NCBI GenBank assembly: GCA_022778785.1
Contig: JALFSO010000097.1
Location: 1 to 50,025, forward strand
DNA: 50,025 bases
Direction: 5' to 3'
Source of the DNA: Dysosmobacter sp.
Lineage (GTDB): Bacteria > Bacillota > Clostridia > Oscillospirales > Oscillospiraceae
Positions 9,546 to 17,472 of the stretch are shown piece after piece (position 1 is the first letter of the stretch; each line of letters starts with the position of its first letter). A program made the position numbers and the translations under genes. The notes under the pieces were generated by a model, which saw only the letters and a program-made list of their open reading frames with translations, was not told the origin of the DNA and ran no database searches.

Positions 9546-10604
9546 TCACGTCTCGATCACGCCGCCGTTGGCCTCGATCAGGCCGTTGATATAGGCGCTG
9601 CCCAGGGCGCGGTCGAACAGGCCGTAGCCGGGTTTGGCATTGGAGCCCACCTCACCCCAGATCATGCGGCCGTGATCGGGACGGAAATAGCCGTCGAAGC
9701 CGGTCTCCACCAGGGCTTTGACGATGGCGTTCATGTCCAGAGAGCCGTTCTGGGTCAGGTGGCCGGACTCCTCGAAGGAGGTGTCCTCCAGGATCTTCAC
9801 GTTGCGGATGTGCATGAAGCCGATGCGCTTCATGGCGGAGTATTTCCGGACCAGCTTGGGGATGTCATTCTTGGGGGAGCAGCCAAGGGAGCCGGTGCAC
9901 AGGCACAGGGCGTTGGAGGGGCTGTCCACGATGCCCAGATAGCGGTCCAGATTCTTCTCGCAGGTGATGACCCGGGGCAGGCCGAAGATGGGATAGGGGG
10001 GATCGTCGGGATGCAGCGCCATGACCACGCCGCACTCCTCCGCCACGGGGATGACCCGCTTCAGGAAGTACTCGATGTTGGCCCACAGGCCTTCCTCGCC
10101 CAGCTCGCCGTAGGCCCGGATCAGATCCCGGACCTGGTCCTGGGTATAGCTGGAGTCCCAGCCGGGGAGATGAATGTCGTCCTTCAGGGGGTCCAGGCCC
10201 TTCATCTGATCCCAGTACATGACCAGGCTGGTGGAGCCGTCGGCGGCGGCCTTGTCCAACTGGGTGCGAGTCCAGTCGAAGACGGGCATGAAGTTGTAGG
10301 TCACACACTTGATGCCGTACTTGGCGCAGCGCCGGATGCTCTCGCAGTAGTTGTCGATGTGGCGGTCCCGCTCGGGCCGGCCCAGCTTGATCTCCTCCGT
10401 GACGGGGATGGATTCCACCACGTCGAAGACCAGACCGTGCTCCGCGCACTCGTCCGCCAGGTGCTTGATGCTCTCCTCCGGCCAGACCTCGCCGGGCTTC
10501 ACGTCGTAGACGGCGGAGACGATGGAGCGCATGCCGGGGATCTGACGGATCTCGTCCAGGGTCACGGGGTCGCTGTCCCCATACCAGCGGAAGGAACTTT
10601 TCAT
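9546..10604 (-). CDS. uxuA: Mannonate dehydratase
   Basis: Dehydrates D-mannonate to 2-keto-3-deoxygluconate (KDG). The 352-residue protein begins MKSSFRWYGDSDPVTLDEIRQ, the classic UxuA N-terminus, and carries the metal and catalytic region MALHPDDPPYP and a late FRPDHGRMIWGE. An AAGGAGGCAATCCT stretch precedes the start. It lies between the kdgK fragment and uxuB. Confidence 0.97.
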   Translation of the reverse strand: MKSSFRWYGDSDPVTLDEIRQIPGMRSIVSAVYDVKPGEVWPEESIKHLADECAEHGLVFDVVESIPVTEEIKLGRPERDRHIDNYCESIRRCAKYGIKCVTYNFMPVFDWTRTQLDKAAADGSTSLVMYWDQMKGLDPLKDDIHLPGWDSSYTQDQVRDLIRAYGELGEEGLWANIEYFLKRVIPVAEECGVVMALHPDDPPYPIFGLPRVITCEKNLDRYLGIVDSPSNALCLCTGSLGCSPKNDIPKLVRKYSAMKRIGFMHIRNVKILEDTSFEESGHLTQNGSLDMNAIVKALVETGFDGYFRPDHGRMIWGEVGSNAKPGYGLFDRALGSAYINGLIEANGGVIET

Positions 10605-10649
10605 AGGATTGCCTCCTTATATTGTTTGATAGATCGGTGCAGGCGCCGG

Positions 10650-10796
10650 TCAGCGCTTGATGCCGCAGCTGGCCTCAAAGGTACCGGCCACCCGGATCTT
10701 TCCAGGATCGGGCGGCGTCAGGCGGAGCATGCTCTCGCCGACGGCGATGAATTCAGGGGGATCGTCTCCCTGCAAAGCCGGATCGGAACGCGCCAT
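10650..10796 (-). pseudogene. N-terminal fragment of a second PfkB-type (KDG) kinase
   Basis: Between uxuA and kdgK lies a 48-codon frame from ATG at 10796 to TGA at 10650. Its residues 16-45 (FIAVGESMLRLTPPDPGKI, then RVAGTFEASCG) align with the start of the neighbouring kinase (VITFGELMIRLQP, then VQADHLEFSFGGGEANVAV). It stops exactly where the PfkB glycine-rich GGxEANVA motif should begin, so it cannot be an active kinase. It reads as the stub of a deleted tandem kinase or of an ancestral kdgK since replaced by the intact copy. An AGGAGATGT sequence precedes the ATG, so the peptide may still be translated. Confidence 0.65.
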
Positions 10797-10828
10797 TTGA
10801 TACATCTCCTCCAGGAACAGCGCCGGTC

Positions 10829-11854
10829 TTACCGCTGGATGCGGCCGGAGCCGTCGCCGCCGGCCAGCTTCTCCACCTCGGCCAGCGTTACCATGTTGTA
10901 GTCTCCCTCAATGGTGTGCTTCAATGCGGAGGCCGCCACGGCGAACTCCACAGCGTTCTGGGTGGACTTGCCGGTGAGCAGGGCGTAGATCAGGCCGCCG
11001 CCGAAGCCGTCGCCGCCGCCCACCCGGTCAATGATGCGCAGCTCGTACTTCCTGGAGAAGCAGTACTCACCGGAGGCCGCGTCATACAGCATGGCGCTCC
11101 AGCCGTTGTCGGAGGCGGAGTGGGACTCCCGCAGGGTGATGGCCACCTTCTCAAAGCCGAACCGGTCGGCCAGCTGCTTGGCCACGCTCTTGTAGCCCTC
11201 GTGATTCAGCTTGCCGCCGTAGATGTCGGTGGACGCGGCTTCGATGCCGAACACGTCCTTGGCGTCCTCCTCGTTGGAGATGCACACGTCCACGTACTGG
11301 CACAGGTCCGTCATGGCCTCCCGGGCCTGCTGACGGGTCCACAGCTTGCCCCGGTAGTTCAGATCGCAGGAGATCTTTACGCCGCGGACCTTGGCGGCCT
11401 TGCAGGCCTCCCGGCAGATCTCCACCAGATTGGGACCCAGGGCCGGGGTGATGCCGGTGAAGTGGAACCAGTCCGCGCCCTGGAAGATCCTGTCCCAGTC
11501 AAAGTCGGAGGGCTGGGCCTCCTGAATGGCGGAGTGGGCCCGGTCATAGATGCAGACGCTGCCCCGCTGGGACGCGCCCTTCTCGTTGAAGTAGATGCCC
11601 ACGCGGTCGCCGCCCCGGACGATCATGGACGTATTCACGCCGTAGCGGCGCAGGGAGTTCACTGCCGCCTGACCGATGGCGTGGGCGGGCAGTTTGGTGA
11701 CGTAGGCGGCGTCCAGACCGTAGTTGGCCAGGGAGACGGCCACATTGGCCTCTCCGCCGCCGAAGGAGAACTCCAGGTGGTCAGCCTGGACGAAGCGCTC
11801 GTAGTTGTAGGGCTGGAGACGGATCATCAGTTCACCGAAGGTGATCACTTTCAT
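10829..11854 (-). CDS. kdgK: 2-keto-3-deoxygluconate kinase, PfkB family
   Basis: Phosphorylates KDG to KDPG. The 341-residue protein has the ribokinase-family N-terminal motif GGGEANVAVSLANYG and the C-terminal DRVGGGDGFGGGLIYAL signature, whose Asp is the catalytic base. The start MKVITFGEL at 11854 is chosen for AGAGGAG nine bases upstream. It lies 45 bases downstream of eda. Sugar specificity comes from the pathway context. Confidence 0.92.
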   Translation of the reverse strand: MKVITFGELMIRLQPYNYERFVQADHLEFSFGGGEANVAVSLANYGLDAAYVTKLPAHAIGQAAVNSLRRYGVNTSMIVRGGDRVGIYFNEKGASQRGSVCIYDRAHSAIQEAQPSDFDWDRIFQGADWFHFTGITPALGPNLVEICREACKAAKVRGVKISCDLNYRGKLWTRQQAREAMTDLCQYVDVCISNEEDAKDVFGIEAASTDIYGGKLNHEGYKSVAKQLADRFGFEKVAITLRESHSASDNGWSAMLYDAASGEYCFSRKYELRIIDRVGGGDGFGGGLIYALLTGKSTQNAVEFAVAASALKHTIEGDYNMVTLAEVEKLAGGDGSGRIQR

Positions 11855-11899
11855 GGTTGTTACTCCTCTGTACACAGATTTTGACGTGGTCCGCGGAGA

Positions 11900-12547
11900 T
11901 CAGCCCTGCTTCCGGGCCTCGTCCACGATGGCCCGGGACTGGCGGCACAGGTCCGTGATCTTGTCCCATTCCTGGTTGTCGATCAGATCCGCGGTGACCA
12001 TGTAGGAGCCGCCGCAGGCGGCAATGATGGGGCTTTTGATATATTCCGCCAGATTCTTCAGGGAGATGCCGCCGGTGGGCATGACCTTGAACATGGGGAA
12101 GGGGGCGCTCATGGCCTTGATCTTGGCCAGACCGCCGGACTGCTCGGCAGGGAAGAACTTCAGCACCTCCAGACCGAATTTCAGCGCGGCGTGGTAGTCA
12201 GTGGGCGTGGTGCAGCCGGGATAGATGGGCAGCCCCTTCTCCTGCGCATAGGCCACCAGCTCGGCGTCAAAGCCCGGTGTGACGATGAACTGTCCGTCCA
12301 CGGCCAGGACCCGGTCGATCTGGGCGGTGTTCGTGACGGTGCCGGCGCCTACCATCATGTCAGGGACAGCTTGCTTCATCAGCCGGATGGCCGTGTCCGC
12401 ACCCTCCGCCCGGAAGGTGACTTCCGCCACAGGGACGCCGCCGGCGCACAGTGCCCTCGCCAGCGGCGCCGCGTCCCGTTTGGGATGATTCAGCTTGATC
12501 ACCGGGACAACGCCGATTTTTGAGATCGCTTCATTTAATGCATTCAT
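11900..12547 (-). CDS. eda: KHG/KDPG aldolase
   Basis: Cleaves 2-keto-3-deoxy-6-phosphogluconate to pyruvate and glyceraldehyde-3-phosphate. Length 215 residues. Class I aldolase features are visible: the Glu of VAEVTFRAEGA, the GAGTVTN phosphate-loop motif, YPGCTTPTDYHAAL and the Schiff-base Lys of LEVLKFFPAEQSGG. It is the first gene of the minus-strand hexuronate operon, so the operon promoter should lie in 12548-12743. Confidence 0.96.
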   Translation of the reverse strand: MNALNEAISKIGVVPVIKLNHPKRDAAPLARALCAGGVPVAEVTFRAEGADTAIRLMKQAVPDMMVGAGTVTNTAQIDRVLAVDGQFIVTPGFDAELVAYAQEKGLPIYPGCTTPTDYHAALKFGLEVLKFFPAEQSGGLAKIKAMSAPFPMFKVMPTGGISLKNLAEYIKSPIIAACGGSYMVTADLIDNQEWDKITDLCRQSRAIVDEARKQG

Positions 12548-12688
12548 GATTCTTTATCCCCTGTTCGTTTTCTTGCCTTTTTGCGGTTCAGACAATGCGT
12601 ACAAAACCATACCGGCGCGCTGCTCTTTGAAATAAAAATTGCTGGCCTGCATCAGAAAAGGCACACCGGCAGGTCAGCGAAGATCACA

Positions 12689-12704
12689 CACAACAGCGGT
12701 TGTG
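12689..12704. promoter_or_regulatory. Candidate operator upstream of the hexuronate operon
   Basis: CACAACAGCGGTTGTG is a perfect 6-4-6 palindrome, 142-157 bp upstream of the eda start and between eda and the regulator gene. Its size and place fit a repressor or activator site for the operon. No matching consensus is recalled. Confidence 0.35.
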
Positions 12705-12743
12705 GAAATCGCAAACTTTTTATCTTGTTTTCTCTGCAAATTG

Positions 12744-12911
12744 TTAAGGCAACACCGCATCATGCAGCAAGAGCGGTTTGCGAGCAAATTTTGCGTCAGA
12801 CAAAGGCGCAATTTTGCAGGAATACTGGGCGTATTTCAAAAAATTGCAACGCATGGATGGCGCAAGATTTCCGCAAAGCGCCGCCGATGCATTTGTGCGG
12901 TGTTGCCTTAA
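12744..12911. repeat. MITE-like 168-bp element with 16-bp terminal inverted repeats
   Basis: The ends are perfect 16-bp inverted repeats: TTAAGGCAACACCGCA at 12744-12759 and its exact complement at 12896-12911. The 136-bp interior has no convincing gene but is rich in short GCAAATTTTGC-like palindromes. The outermost TTAA could include a target-site duplication. Size, ends and lack of coding fit a miniature inverted-repeat transposable element or a dispersed palindromic repeat. It lies in the spacer between two divergent units. Copy number elsewhere cannot be judged from one window. Confidence 0.65.
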
Positions 12912-13093
12912 AATATGATATGCCGGCAGGCCTGTTTTGAGTAGAGAGAACTTTCTGTAATTATTGTATTATTTTTAGGCTTCAGGGGAAATTACTTGAA
13001 ATTACGGGTATGAAAATACAATATTAAGTAAAAATAGTTCAAATCTGGAGAGGCTTCCACAGGAAGGAATTCCGGATCGCAGAAGGGAATCGC
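12912..13093 (+). other. AT-rich upstream region of the AraC gene
   Basis: This is a plain AT-rich spacer. TTGAAA (12996-13001) and TACAAT (13017-13022) could form a weak promoter with 15-bp spacing for the following regulator gene. Nothing else was recognised. Confidence 0.3.
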
Positions 13094-14455
13094 ATGGAAA
13101 AAGGCATATACGATTTTATCCAGGAGCTGTTTTTCCGCATGGGGATCCCCACCCGCCGGGTCACACTTCCCTGCGGGGATTGGTCCTGGCTGGACCATGG
13201 CCTGCGGGAGAACGTCCTGGGCATCGCGGACTGCGGCAGTCAGATCGAGCAGAAGCTCAGGGCCTATGAGGACGATACGGTTTATTTCTTTACAGACGTG
13301 TTTCACTGCAGCTATACCAGCTTCCGGATGCTGGAACGGGACAGCTTCTATTTCATCGGACCGCTTTTGTTTGAGCGGGTGGACGCACAATGGATCGACC
13401 GGCTCTTGCGGTCGCTGGATCTGCCGGAGAGGCTGAGAGAACCGCTTCAGAGCTATTATGCCGACGTCAAGTTTCTGCCCGACCGGGTCATGTACGATCA
13501 TCTGATCATACAGGCCGGCGAGTACGCATTCGGCAAGGGGAGCTACAGGACGGTCTATGAGGACGCGGGCTTTCTGGATCGATCCAACGCGGTCTGTCAT
13601 GACCGGCTCCGGATCCCGGAGGAGCCATTCCGGAACACACAGCGTATCGAGAGCCGCTATGCCGTGGAAAATGCCATCATTGCGGCGGTCTTTTCCGGAA
13701 ATGAGGGACAGGCCATCGAGCAGTTCCGGAAGATGGCGGCGCTTCCGCTCCCTCAGCGCCTGACCAATACGCTCCGGGACCGGAAGGACCTCTGTATCAC
13801 GATCAATACGCTGCTGCGGAAAACGGCGGAGAACACAGGCGTCCACCCGGTCCACATCGACAGCTATTCCAACCGGAACATCCAGTCCATCGAGGCGATG
13901 ACCAGTGAGGAGCAGTGCGTCTCCTTCGCCTATCAGATCATTCATGGCTACTGCCGTCTCATCACGGAGTATCCGCTGAAAGACTATTCCCCGCCCATCA
14001 GGCAGGCTGTCACCTATATCAACACCGATCTGACAGCGGATCTGAGCCTGAAATCCCTTGCCGGACAGATCAATGTCAACGCCAGCTATCTCTCCACGCT
14101 GTTCAAACGGGAAGTGGGGGTCCCGCTGACCGAGTATGTGAACCGATGCCGCATCGACTACGCGAAAAAGCTCCTCCAGATCACCGATCTGCCCATCAAA
14201 GCGGTGGCGCTGCAATGCGGGATCCCCGATATGCAGTATTTCGGCCGCATGTTCAAACGCCAGACCGGCGTTACGCCCAGAAGCTATCAGAAGTCCGCGG
14301 GCTTCGAGGTCCGCCGGATGCTGCGGCAGTCACCGCAGCTGAATGCGCCGGGAAAAACGAGCCACCCCAATAGGACGGGCGCGGGCATCAAAAACGGGTC
14401 CGGTGATCTCCCGCCGGACCCGTTTCAGACTGCCGAAAAGTCCGGACTATTTTGA
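13094..14455 (+). CDS. AraC-family transcriptional regulator
   Basis: 453 residues. The N-terminal 300 or so have no motif I can name and are presumably the sensor part. Residues about 306-400 form a two-helix-turn-helix AraC domain (LSLKSLAGQINVNASYLSTL, then AVALQCGIPDMQYFGRMFKR). AGAAGGGA lies upstream of the start. It is transcribed away from the hexuronate operon, which makes it the likely regulator of that operon. The C-terminal 53 residues after YQKSAG are not part of the AraC fold, and their coding bases include a terminator-like hairpin (14392-14425). The original stop may therefore have been lost. Confidence 0.88.
   Translation: MEKGIYDFIQELFFRMGIPTRRVTLPCGDWSWLDHGLRENVLGIADCGSQIEQKLRAYEDDTVYFFTDVFHCSYTSFRMLERDSFYFIGPLLFERVDAQWIDRLLRSLDLPERLREPLQSYYADVKFLPDRVMYDHLIIQAGEYAFGKGSYRTVYEDAGFLDRSNAVCHDRLRIPEEPFRNTQRIESRYAVENAIIAAVFSGNEGQAIEQFRKMAALPLPQRLTNTLRDRKDLCITINTLLRKTAENTGVHPVHIDSYSNRNIQSIEAMTSEEQCVSFAYQIIHGYCRLITEYPLKDYSPPIRQAVTYINTDLTADLSLKSLAGQINVNASYLSTLFKREVGVPLTEYVNRCRIDYAKKLLQITDLPIKAVALQCGIPDMQYFGRMFKRQTGVTPRSYQKSAGFEVRRMLRQSPQLNAPGKTSHPNRTGAGIKNGSGDLPPDPFQTAEKSGLF
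14392..14425 (+). terminator. Terminator-like hairpin within the 3' end of the AraC gene
   Basis: A 12-bp perfect stem (AAACGGGTCCGG, ten-base loop, complement at 14414-14425) lies inside the reading frame, 30 bases before its stop. It lacks a long T tract after the stem, so termination would be weak. Confidence 0.45.
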
Positions 14456-14918
14456 CAGTCTGAACGATGCCTCACTTTTTGCCCGCTTCGCAGTCCAAAA
14501 GGCTGCCGCTGCGCGGCGTAAACGCCTGCCGGCGGCGGTATCCGGCCTTCCGTTTGCCCATATACAAAAAACTGGGAGCGATGTCCGGCCACTATGGGTT
14601 CACGGAGGCGGAGATCGGCAGAGAGAAACGATATATGGGAAAATCAGTGCGTACACCGCAAAACGGCCCTGGCAAGGCGGAGACAAGAGAAAATCCACCA
14701 TGGCGGGGCTGTGAAACGGAAAGCTCCATATCCCATCAGAAGACACGGGAACCGCACTTGGTTCCATACCGTCGCGGGCATCACGCCCGCGGCGGTGCTG
14801 TTGTCTCCGGCACTTTGAGACGTCTTTATGCCGTCTTAATACGGCGGGCGGCTCTTTTGTACTTTCTTTAGCTTCTTTGGGGTATGATAAAGATGCCATA
14901 AAGGAGGGAAAACAGTCG
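14456..14918 (+). other. 463-base spacer upstream of ktrB
   Basis: No gene was recognised. Visible items are a GC-rich hairpin (CGCGGGC, five-base loop, GCCCGCG) near 14773-14791 and a TATGAT -10 element at 14883-14888, about 30 bases before ktrB, with no good -35. ktrAB genes in Firmicutes are often under c-di-AMP (ydaO-type) riboswitches. I could not match that consensus here and do not claim one. Confidence 0.3.
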
Positions 14919-16247
14919 ATGATGAGCCAACGGAAAAAACGGCTGACCACATCCCAGATCATCATGCTGGGGTTCGCGGGCATGATCCTGCTGGGCACGG
15001 CCCTGCTGATGCTGCCCGTCTCCAGCCGGAGCAGGGAGATCACGTCCTTTCCAGACGCCCTGTTCACCGCCACCTCGGCGGTCTGCGTGACGGGTCTGGT
15101 ACTCCACGATACCGCCGGCTACTGGTCCGCCTTCGGACAGGCGGTGCTGCTGGCGCTGATCCAGATCGGCGGCATGGGCGTGGTGACGGTGGCCTCCGCC
15201 ATCACCATTGTCTCCGGCAAGAAGATCACGCTGATGCAGCGCAGCACCATTCAGGAGGCCATCTCCGCGCCCCAGGTGGGCGGTATCGTCCGGCTCACCG
15301 GCTTTATCATCCGGACCACGCTGATCATCGAGATGGCAGGCGCCGCCGTGATGGCGCCGGTGTTCTATCGGGATTTCGGGCTTCGGGGCCTTTGGATGGC
15401 CCTGTTTCACTCCGTCTCTGCCTTCTGCAACGCCGGCTTTGACCTCATGGGCGCCGAAGCCCCCTTCTCCTCTCTGACGGCTTACCGGACAAGCCCCCTT
15501 GTCAACGTGACAGTGATGCTGCTGATCGTCACCGGCGGCATCGGCTTTGTGACCTGGGACGATATCCGGGTGAACCGCTGGCATCTGCGCCGCTACCGGA
15601 TGCAGAGCAAGGTGATCCTGTTCACCACGGCGGTGCTGCTGGCGGTGCCGGCGGTGTACTTCTACGCCGTGGAACTGGGCGGCTTTCACGGCGGGGAGCG
15701 GGTCCTGGCGGCGCTGTTTCAGTCCGTCACCGCCCGGACGGCGGGCTTCAACACCGCGGACCTGACGGCCTTCACCCAGGCGGGGCAGTTCCTGCTCATC
15801 GGGCTGATGCTCATCGGCGGCTCCCCCGGCTCCACCGCCGGCGGTATGAAGACCACCACCGCGGCGGTGCTGGCCGCCAACGCCTGGGCCGTCTTCCGCC
15901 GGGATGAGCAGGCCCACTGCTTCGGACGGCGCATCGGGGACGACGCGGTGCGGAACGCCGCCACCATCTTCCTGATGTATATTGTGCTGTTTTTCACCGG
16001 CGGCCTGATTATCAGTCTGGCGGAGGACCTGCCCATCGCGGCCTGTCTCTTTGAGACGGCCTCCGCCATCGGCACCGTGGGCCTGAGCCTGGGCCTGACG
16101 CCGGGACTGGGACGGCTGTCTCAGTTGGTGCTCATCGCCCTGATGTTCTTCGGACGGGTGGGCGGCCTCACCATCATCTTCGCGGCTCTGTCCGGCACCC
16201 GCAGCAGTGCCGCCCGGCTGCCTCAGGAAAAAATCACCGTAGGATAA
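14919..16247 (+). CDS. ktrB: Potassium uptake permease, KtrB/TrkH family
   Basis: Na+- or H+-coupled K+ channel-like transporter of the membrane. The 442 residues show the four-repeat KtrB pattern with selectivity-filter-like glycines: TSAVCVTGLVL, SAFCNAGFDLMG, TARTAGFNTADL and SAIGTVGLSLGLTPGL. The GGSPGSTAGGMKT loop is typical. The start MMSQRKKR at 14919 follows AAAGGAGGG at good spacing; an earlier in-frame ATG at 14877 does not. It is followed after 12 bases by its regulatory subunit ktrA. Confidence 0.93.
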   Translation: MMSQRKKRLTTSQIIMLGFAGMILLGTALLMLPVSSRSREITSFPDALFTATSAVCVTGLVLHDTAGYWSAFGQAVLLALIQIGGMGVVTVASAITIVSGKKITLMQRSTIQEAISAPQVGGIVRLTGFIIRTTLIIEMAGAAVMAPVFYRDFGLRGLWMALFHSVSAFCNAGFDLMGAEAPFSSLTAYRTSPLVNVTVMLLIVTGGIGFVTWDDIRVNRWHLRRYRMQSKVILFTTAVLLAVPAVYFYAVELGGFHGGERVLAALFQSVTARTAGFNTADLTAFTQAGQFLLIGLMLIGGSPGSTAGGMKTTTAAVLAANAWAVFRRDEQAHCFGRRIGDDAVRNAATIFLMYIVLFFTGGLIISLAEDLPIAACLFETASAIGTVGLSLGLTPGLGRLSQLVLIALMFFGRVGGLTIIFAALSGTRSSAARLPQEKITVG

Positions 16248-16259
16248 GGAGACGAGCTT

Positions 16260-16907
16260 ATGAAATCCATTCTTTTGATTGGACTGGGGCGCTTCGGACG
16301 ACACATTGCCCAGGACCTGAATCAGCTGGGCCATCAGGTGATGGCCGTGGACGATGTGGAGGAGCGGGTAAACGCCGTGTTGCCCTATACCACCAGCGCC
16401 CAGATCGGCAACAGCACCGATCCGGCGTTTCTGGAGTCCCTGGGCATCCGGAACTACGACGCCTGCATTGTCACCATCGCCCGGGACTTTCAGAGCTCCC
16501 TGGAGACCACCTCGCTTCTGAAGGAGCTGGGGGCACGGCTGGTGGTGTCCCGGGCCGCCAGCGACGTGCAGGCCAAATTCCTGCTGCGCAATGGCGCCGA
16601 CGAGGTGGTCTATCCGGAGAAGCAGCTGGCCAAGTGGACGGCCATCCGCTACTCCTCGGACCACATTCTGGACTACATCGAGCTGGATGACGAGCACGCC
16701 ATGTTCGAGGTGCCCATTCCCGGAGACTGGGTGGGCCAAAGCGTGGGCCAGCTGAATATCCGGAGGAAGTACGGCATCAACCTCATCGGCGTGAAGCGGG
16801 ACGGAAAGCTGGATCTGTCCGTCAACTCGGAGACGATCCTGAACCAGGAGGAGACCATGCTGGTGCTGGGCAGGTACCAGGAGTTACAGAAATGCTTCCG
16901 GATATGA
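16260..16907 (+). CDS. ktrA: Potassium uptake regulatory subunit, KtrA/TrkA type
   Basis: Cytosolic RCK protein that forms a ring on KtrB and gates it on nucleotide and possibly c-di-AMP binding. The 215 residues are a TrkA-N Rossmann domain (ILLIGLGRFGRHIAQDL at the start, with GLGRFG as the nucleotide loop) followed by a TrkA-C domain from about residue 135 (FEVPIPGDWVGQSVGQLNI). An AAGGAGACG site precedes the start. Confidence 0.94.
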   Translation: MKSILLIGLGRFGRHIAQDLNQLGHQVMAVDDVEERVNAVLPYTTSAQIGNSTDPAFLESLGIRNYDACIVTIARDFQSSLETTSLLKELGARLVVSRAASDVQAKFLLRNGADEVVYPEKQLAKWTAIRYSSDHILDYIELDDEHAMFEVPIPGDWVGQSVGQLNIRRKYGINLIGVKRDGKLDLSVNSETILNQEETMLVLGRYQELQKCFRI

Positions 16908-16943
16908 CCCCGGCAGAGGGCGGAATGAAAGGGGGACGAAGCG

Positions 16944-17387
16944 ATGCGTGAGATCCTGTTTATCGTGGCGACGGCTGCGGCGTTCATCGTCTGCGGCTGG
17001 GCCGTCAGAAAAGTGGGGGAGTTTCTGGAAAAGAGAGGGCGGCCGTCCTCCGGCGCCGGACTGTGCATCGGCGTGTCGGACCCCGCCCTGGCGGAGGGAA
17101 TGTCCGTGCGTCTGCGGCGGTACACCGTCCAGCATCCGAATGTGACGGTCTCCTTTCTGTGCGGCACAGAGGAGGAACTGCTGGAGGCGCTGGCCAGGGG
17201 AAAGGTCGATGTGGCGTTCCTGCCGGACGGCGAAGAGACCGCCGCCACGGCGGGACTGCGCCAGAAGCGGCTGCTGTGCGCCGGACCGGAGGGACAGGCG
17301 GAGGTCTGGCAGCGGGCGCTGTGGAACTCCCACGCCGGGAGACAGACCGTGGCAGTGCTGCTGCCCTATCTGCGGGCGGCGTATTGA
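16944..17387 (+). CDS. Membrane-anchored protein of unknown function, binding-protein-like
   Basis: 147 residues in the potassium block. An N-terminal hydrophobic helix (ILFIVATAAAFIVCGW, residues 4-19) is followed by a soluble part. That part contains IGVSDPALAEGMSVRLRRYT and EELLEALARGKVDVAFLP, a pattern reminiscent of the ligand-binding half of LysR or type 2 periplasmic binding proteins, but truncated. I do not recognise the family. Its placement between ktrA and kdpD in the same direction suggests a role in potassium or osmotic sensing, which is inference. A GGGGGACG sequence precedes the start. Confidence 0.6.
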   Translation: MREILFIVATAAAFIVCGWAVRKVGEFLEKRGRPSSGAGLCIGVSDPALAEGMSVRLRRYTVQHPNVTVSFLCGTEEELLEALARGKVDVAFLPDGEETAATAGLRQKRLLCAGPEGQAEVWQRALWNSHAGRQTVAVLLPYLRAAY

Positions 17388-17403
17388 CCGCGTCCGCTGA
17401 GAG

Positions 17404-17432
17404 TAGCCAAACAGACAGAAATGTGCTATGAT
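17404..17432 (+). promoter_or_regulatory. Predicted extended -10 promoter of kdpDE
   Basis: TGCTATGAT (TATGAT at 17427-17432) is an extended -10, with TAGCCA 17 bp upstream at 17404-17409. If used, the transcript starts downstream of the first possible kdpD ATG (17428) and supports the later start at 17473. Confidence 0.5.
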
Positions 17433-17472
17433 GAAGGGACTGACGGAGCAGGGACAACAGGGGGCACGGAAC

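Noticed and set aside
12581-12940. Open frames of 119 and 90 codons between eda and the AraC gene
   Set aside because: They run across the MITE-like element and its inverted repeats, lack ribosome sites and show no domain.
14456-14918. c-di-AMP (ydaO) riboswitch before ktrB
   Set aside because: Expected for ktr genes, but I could not place the conserved core. An Infernal search with the Rfam model would decide; a significant hit would reverse this.
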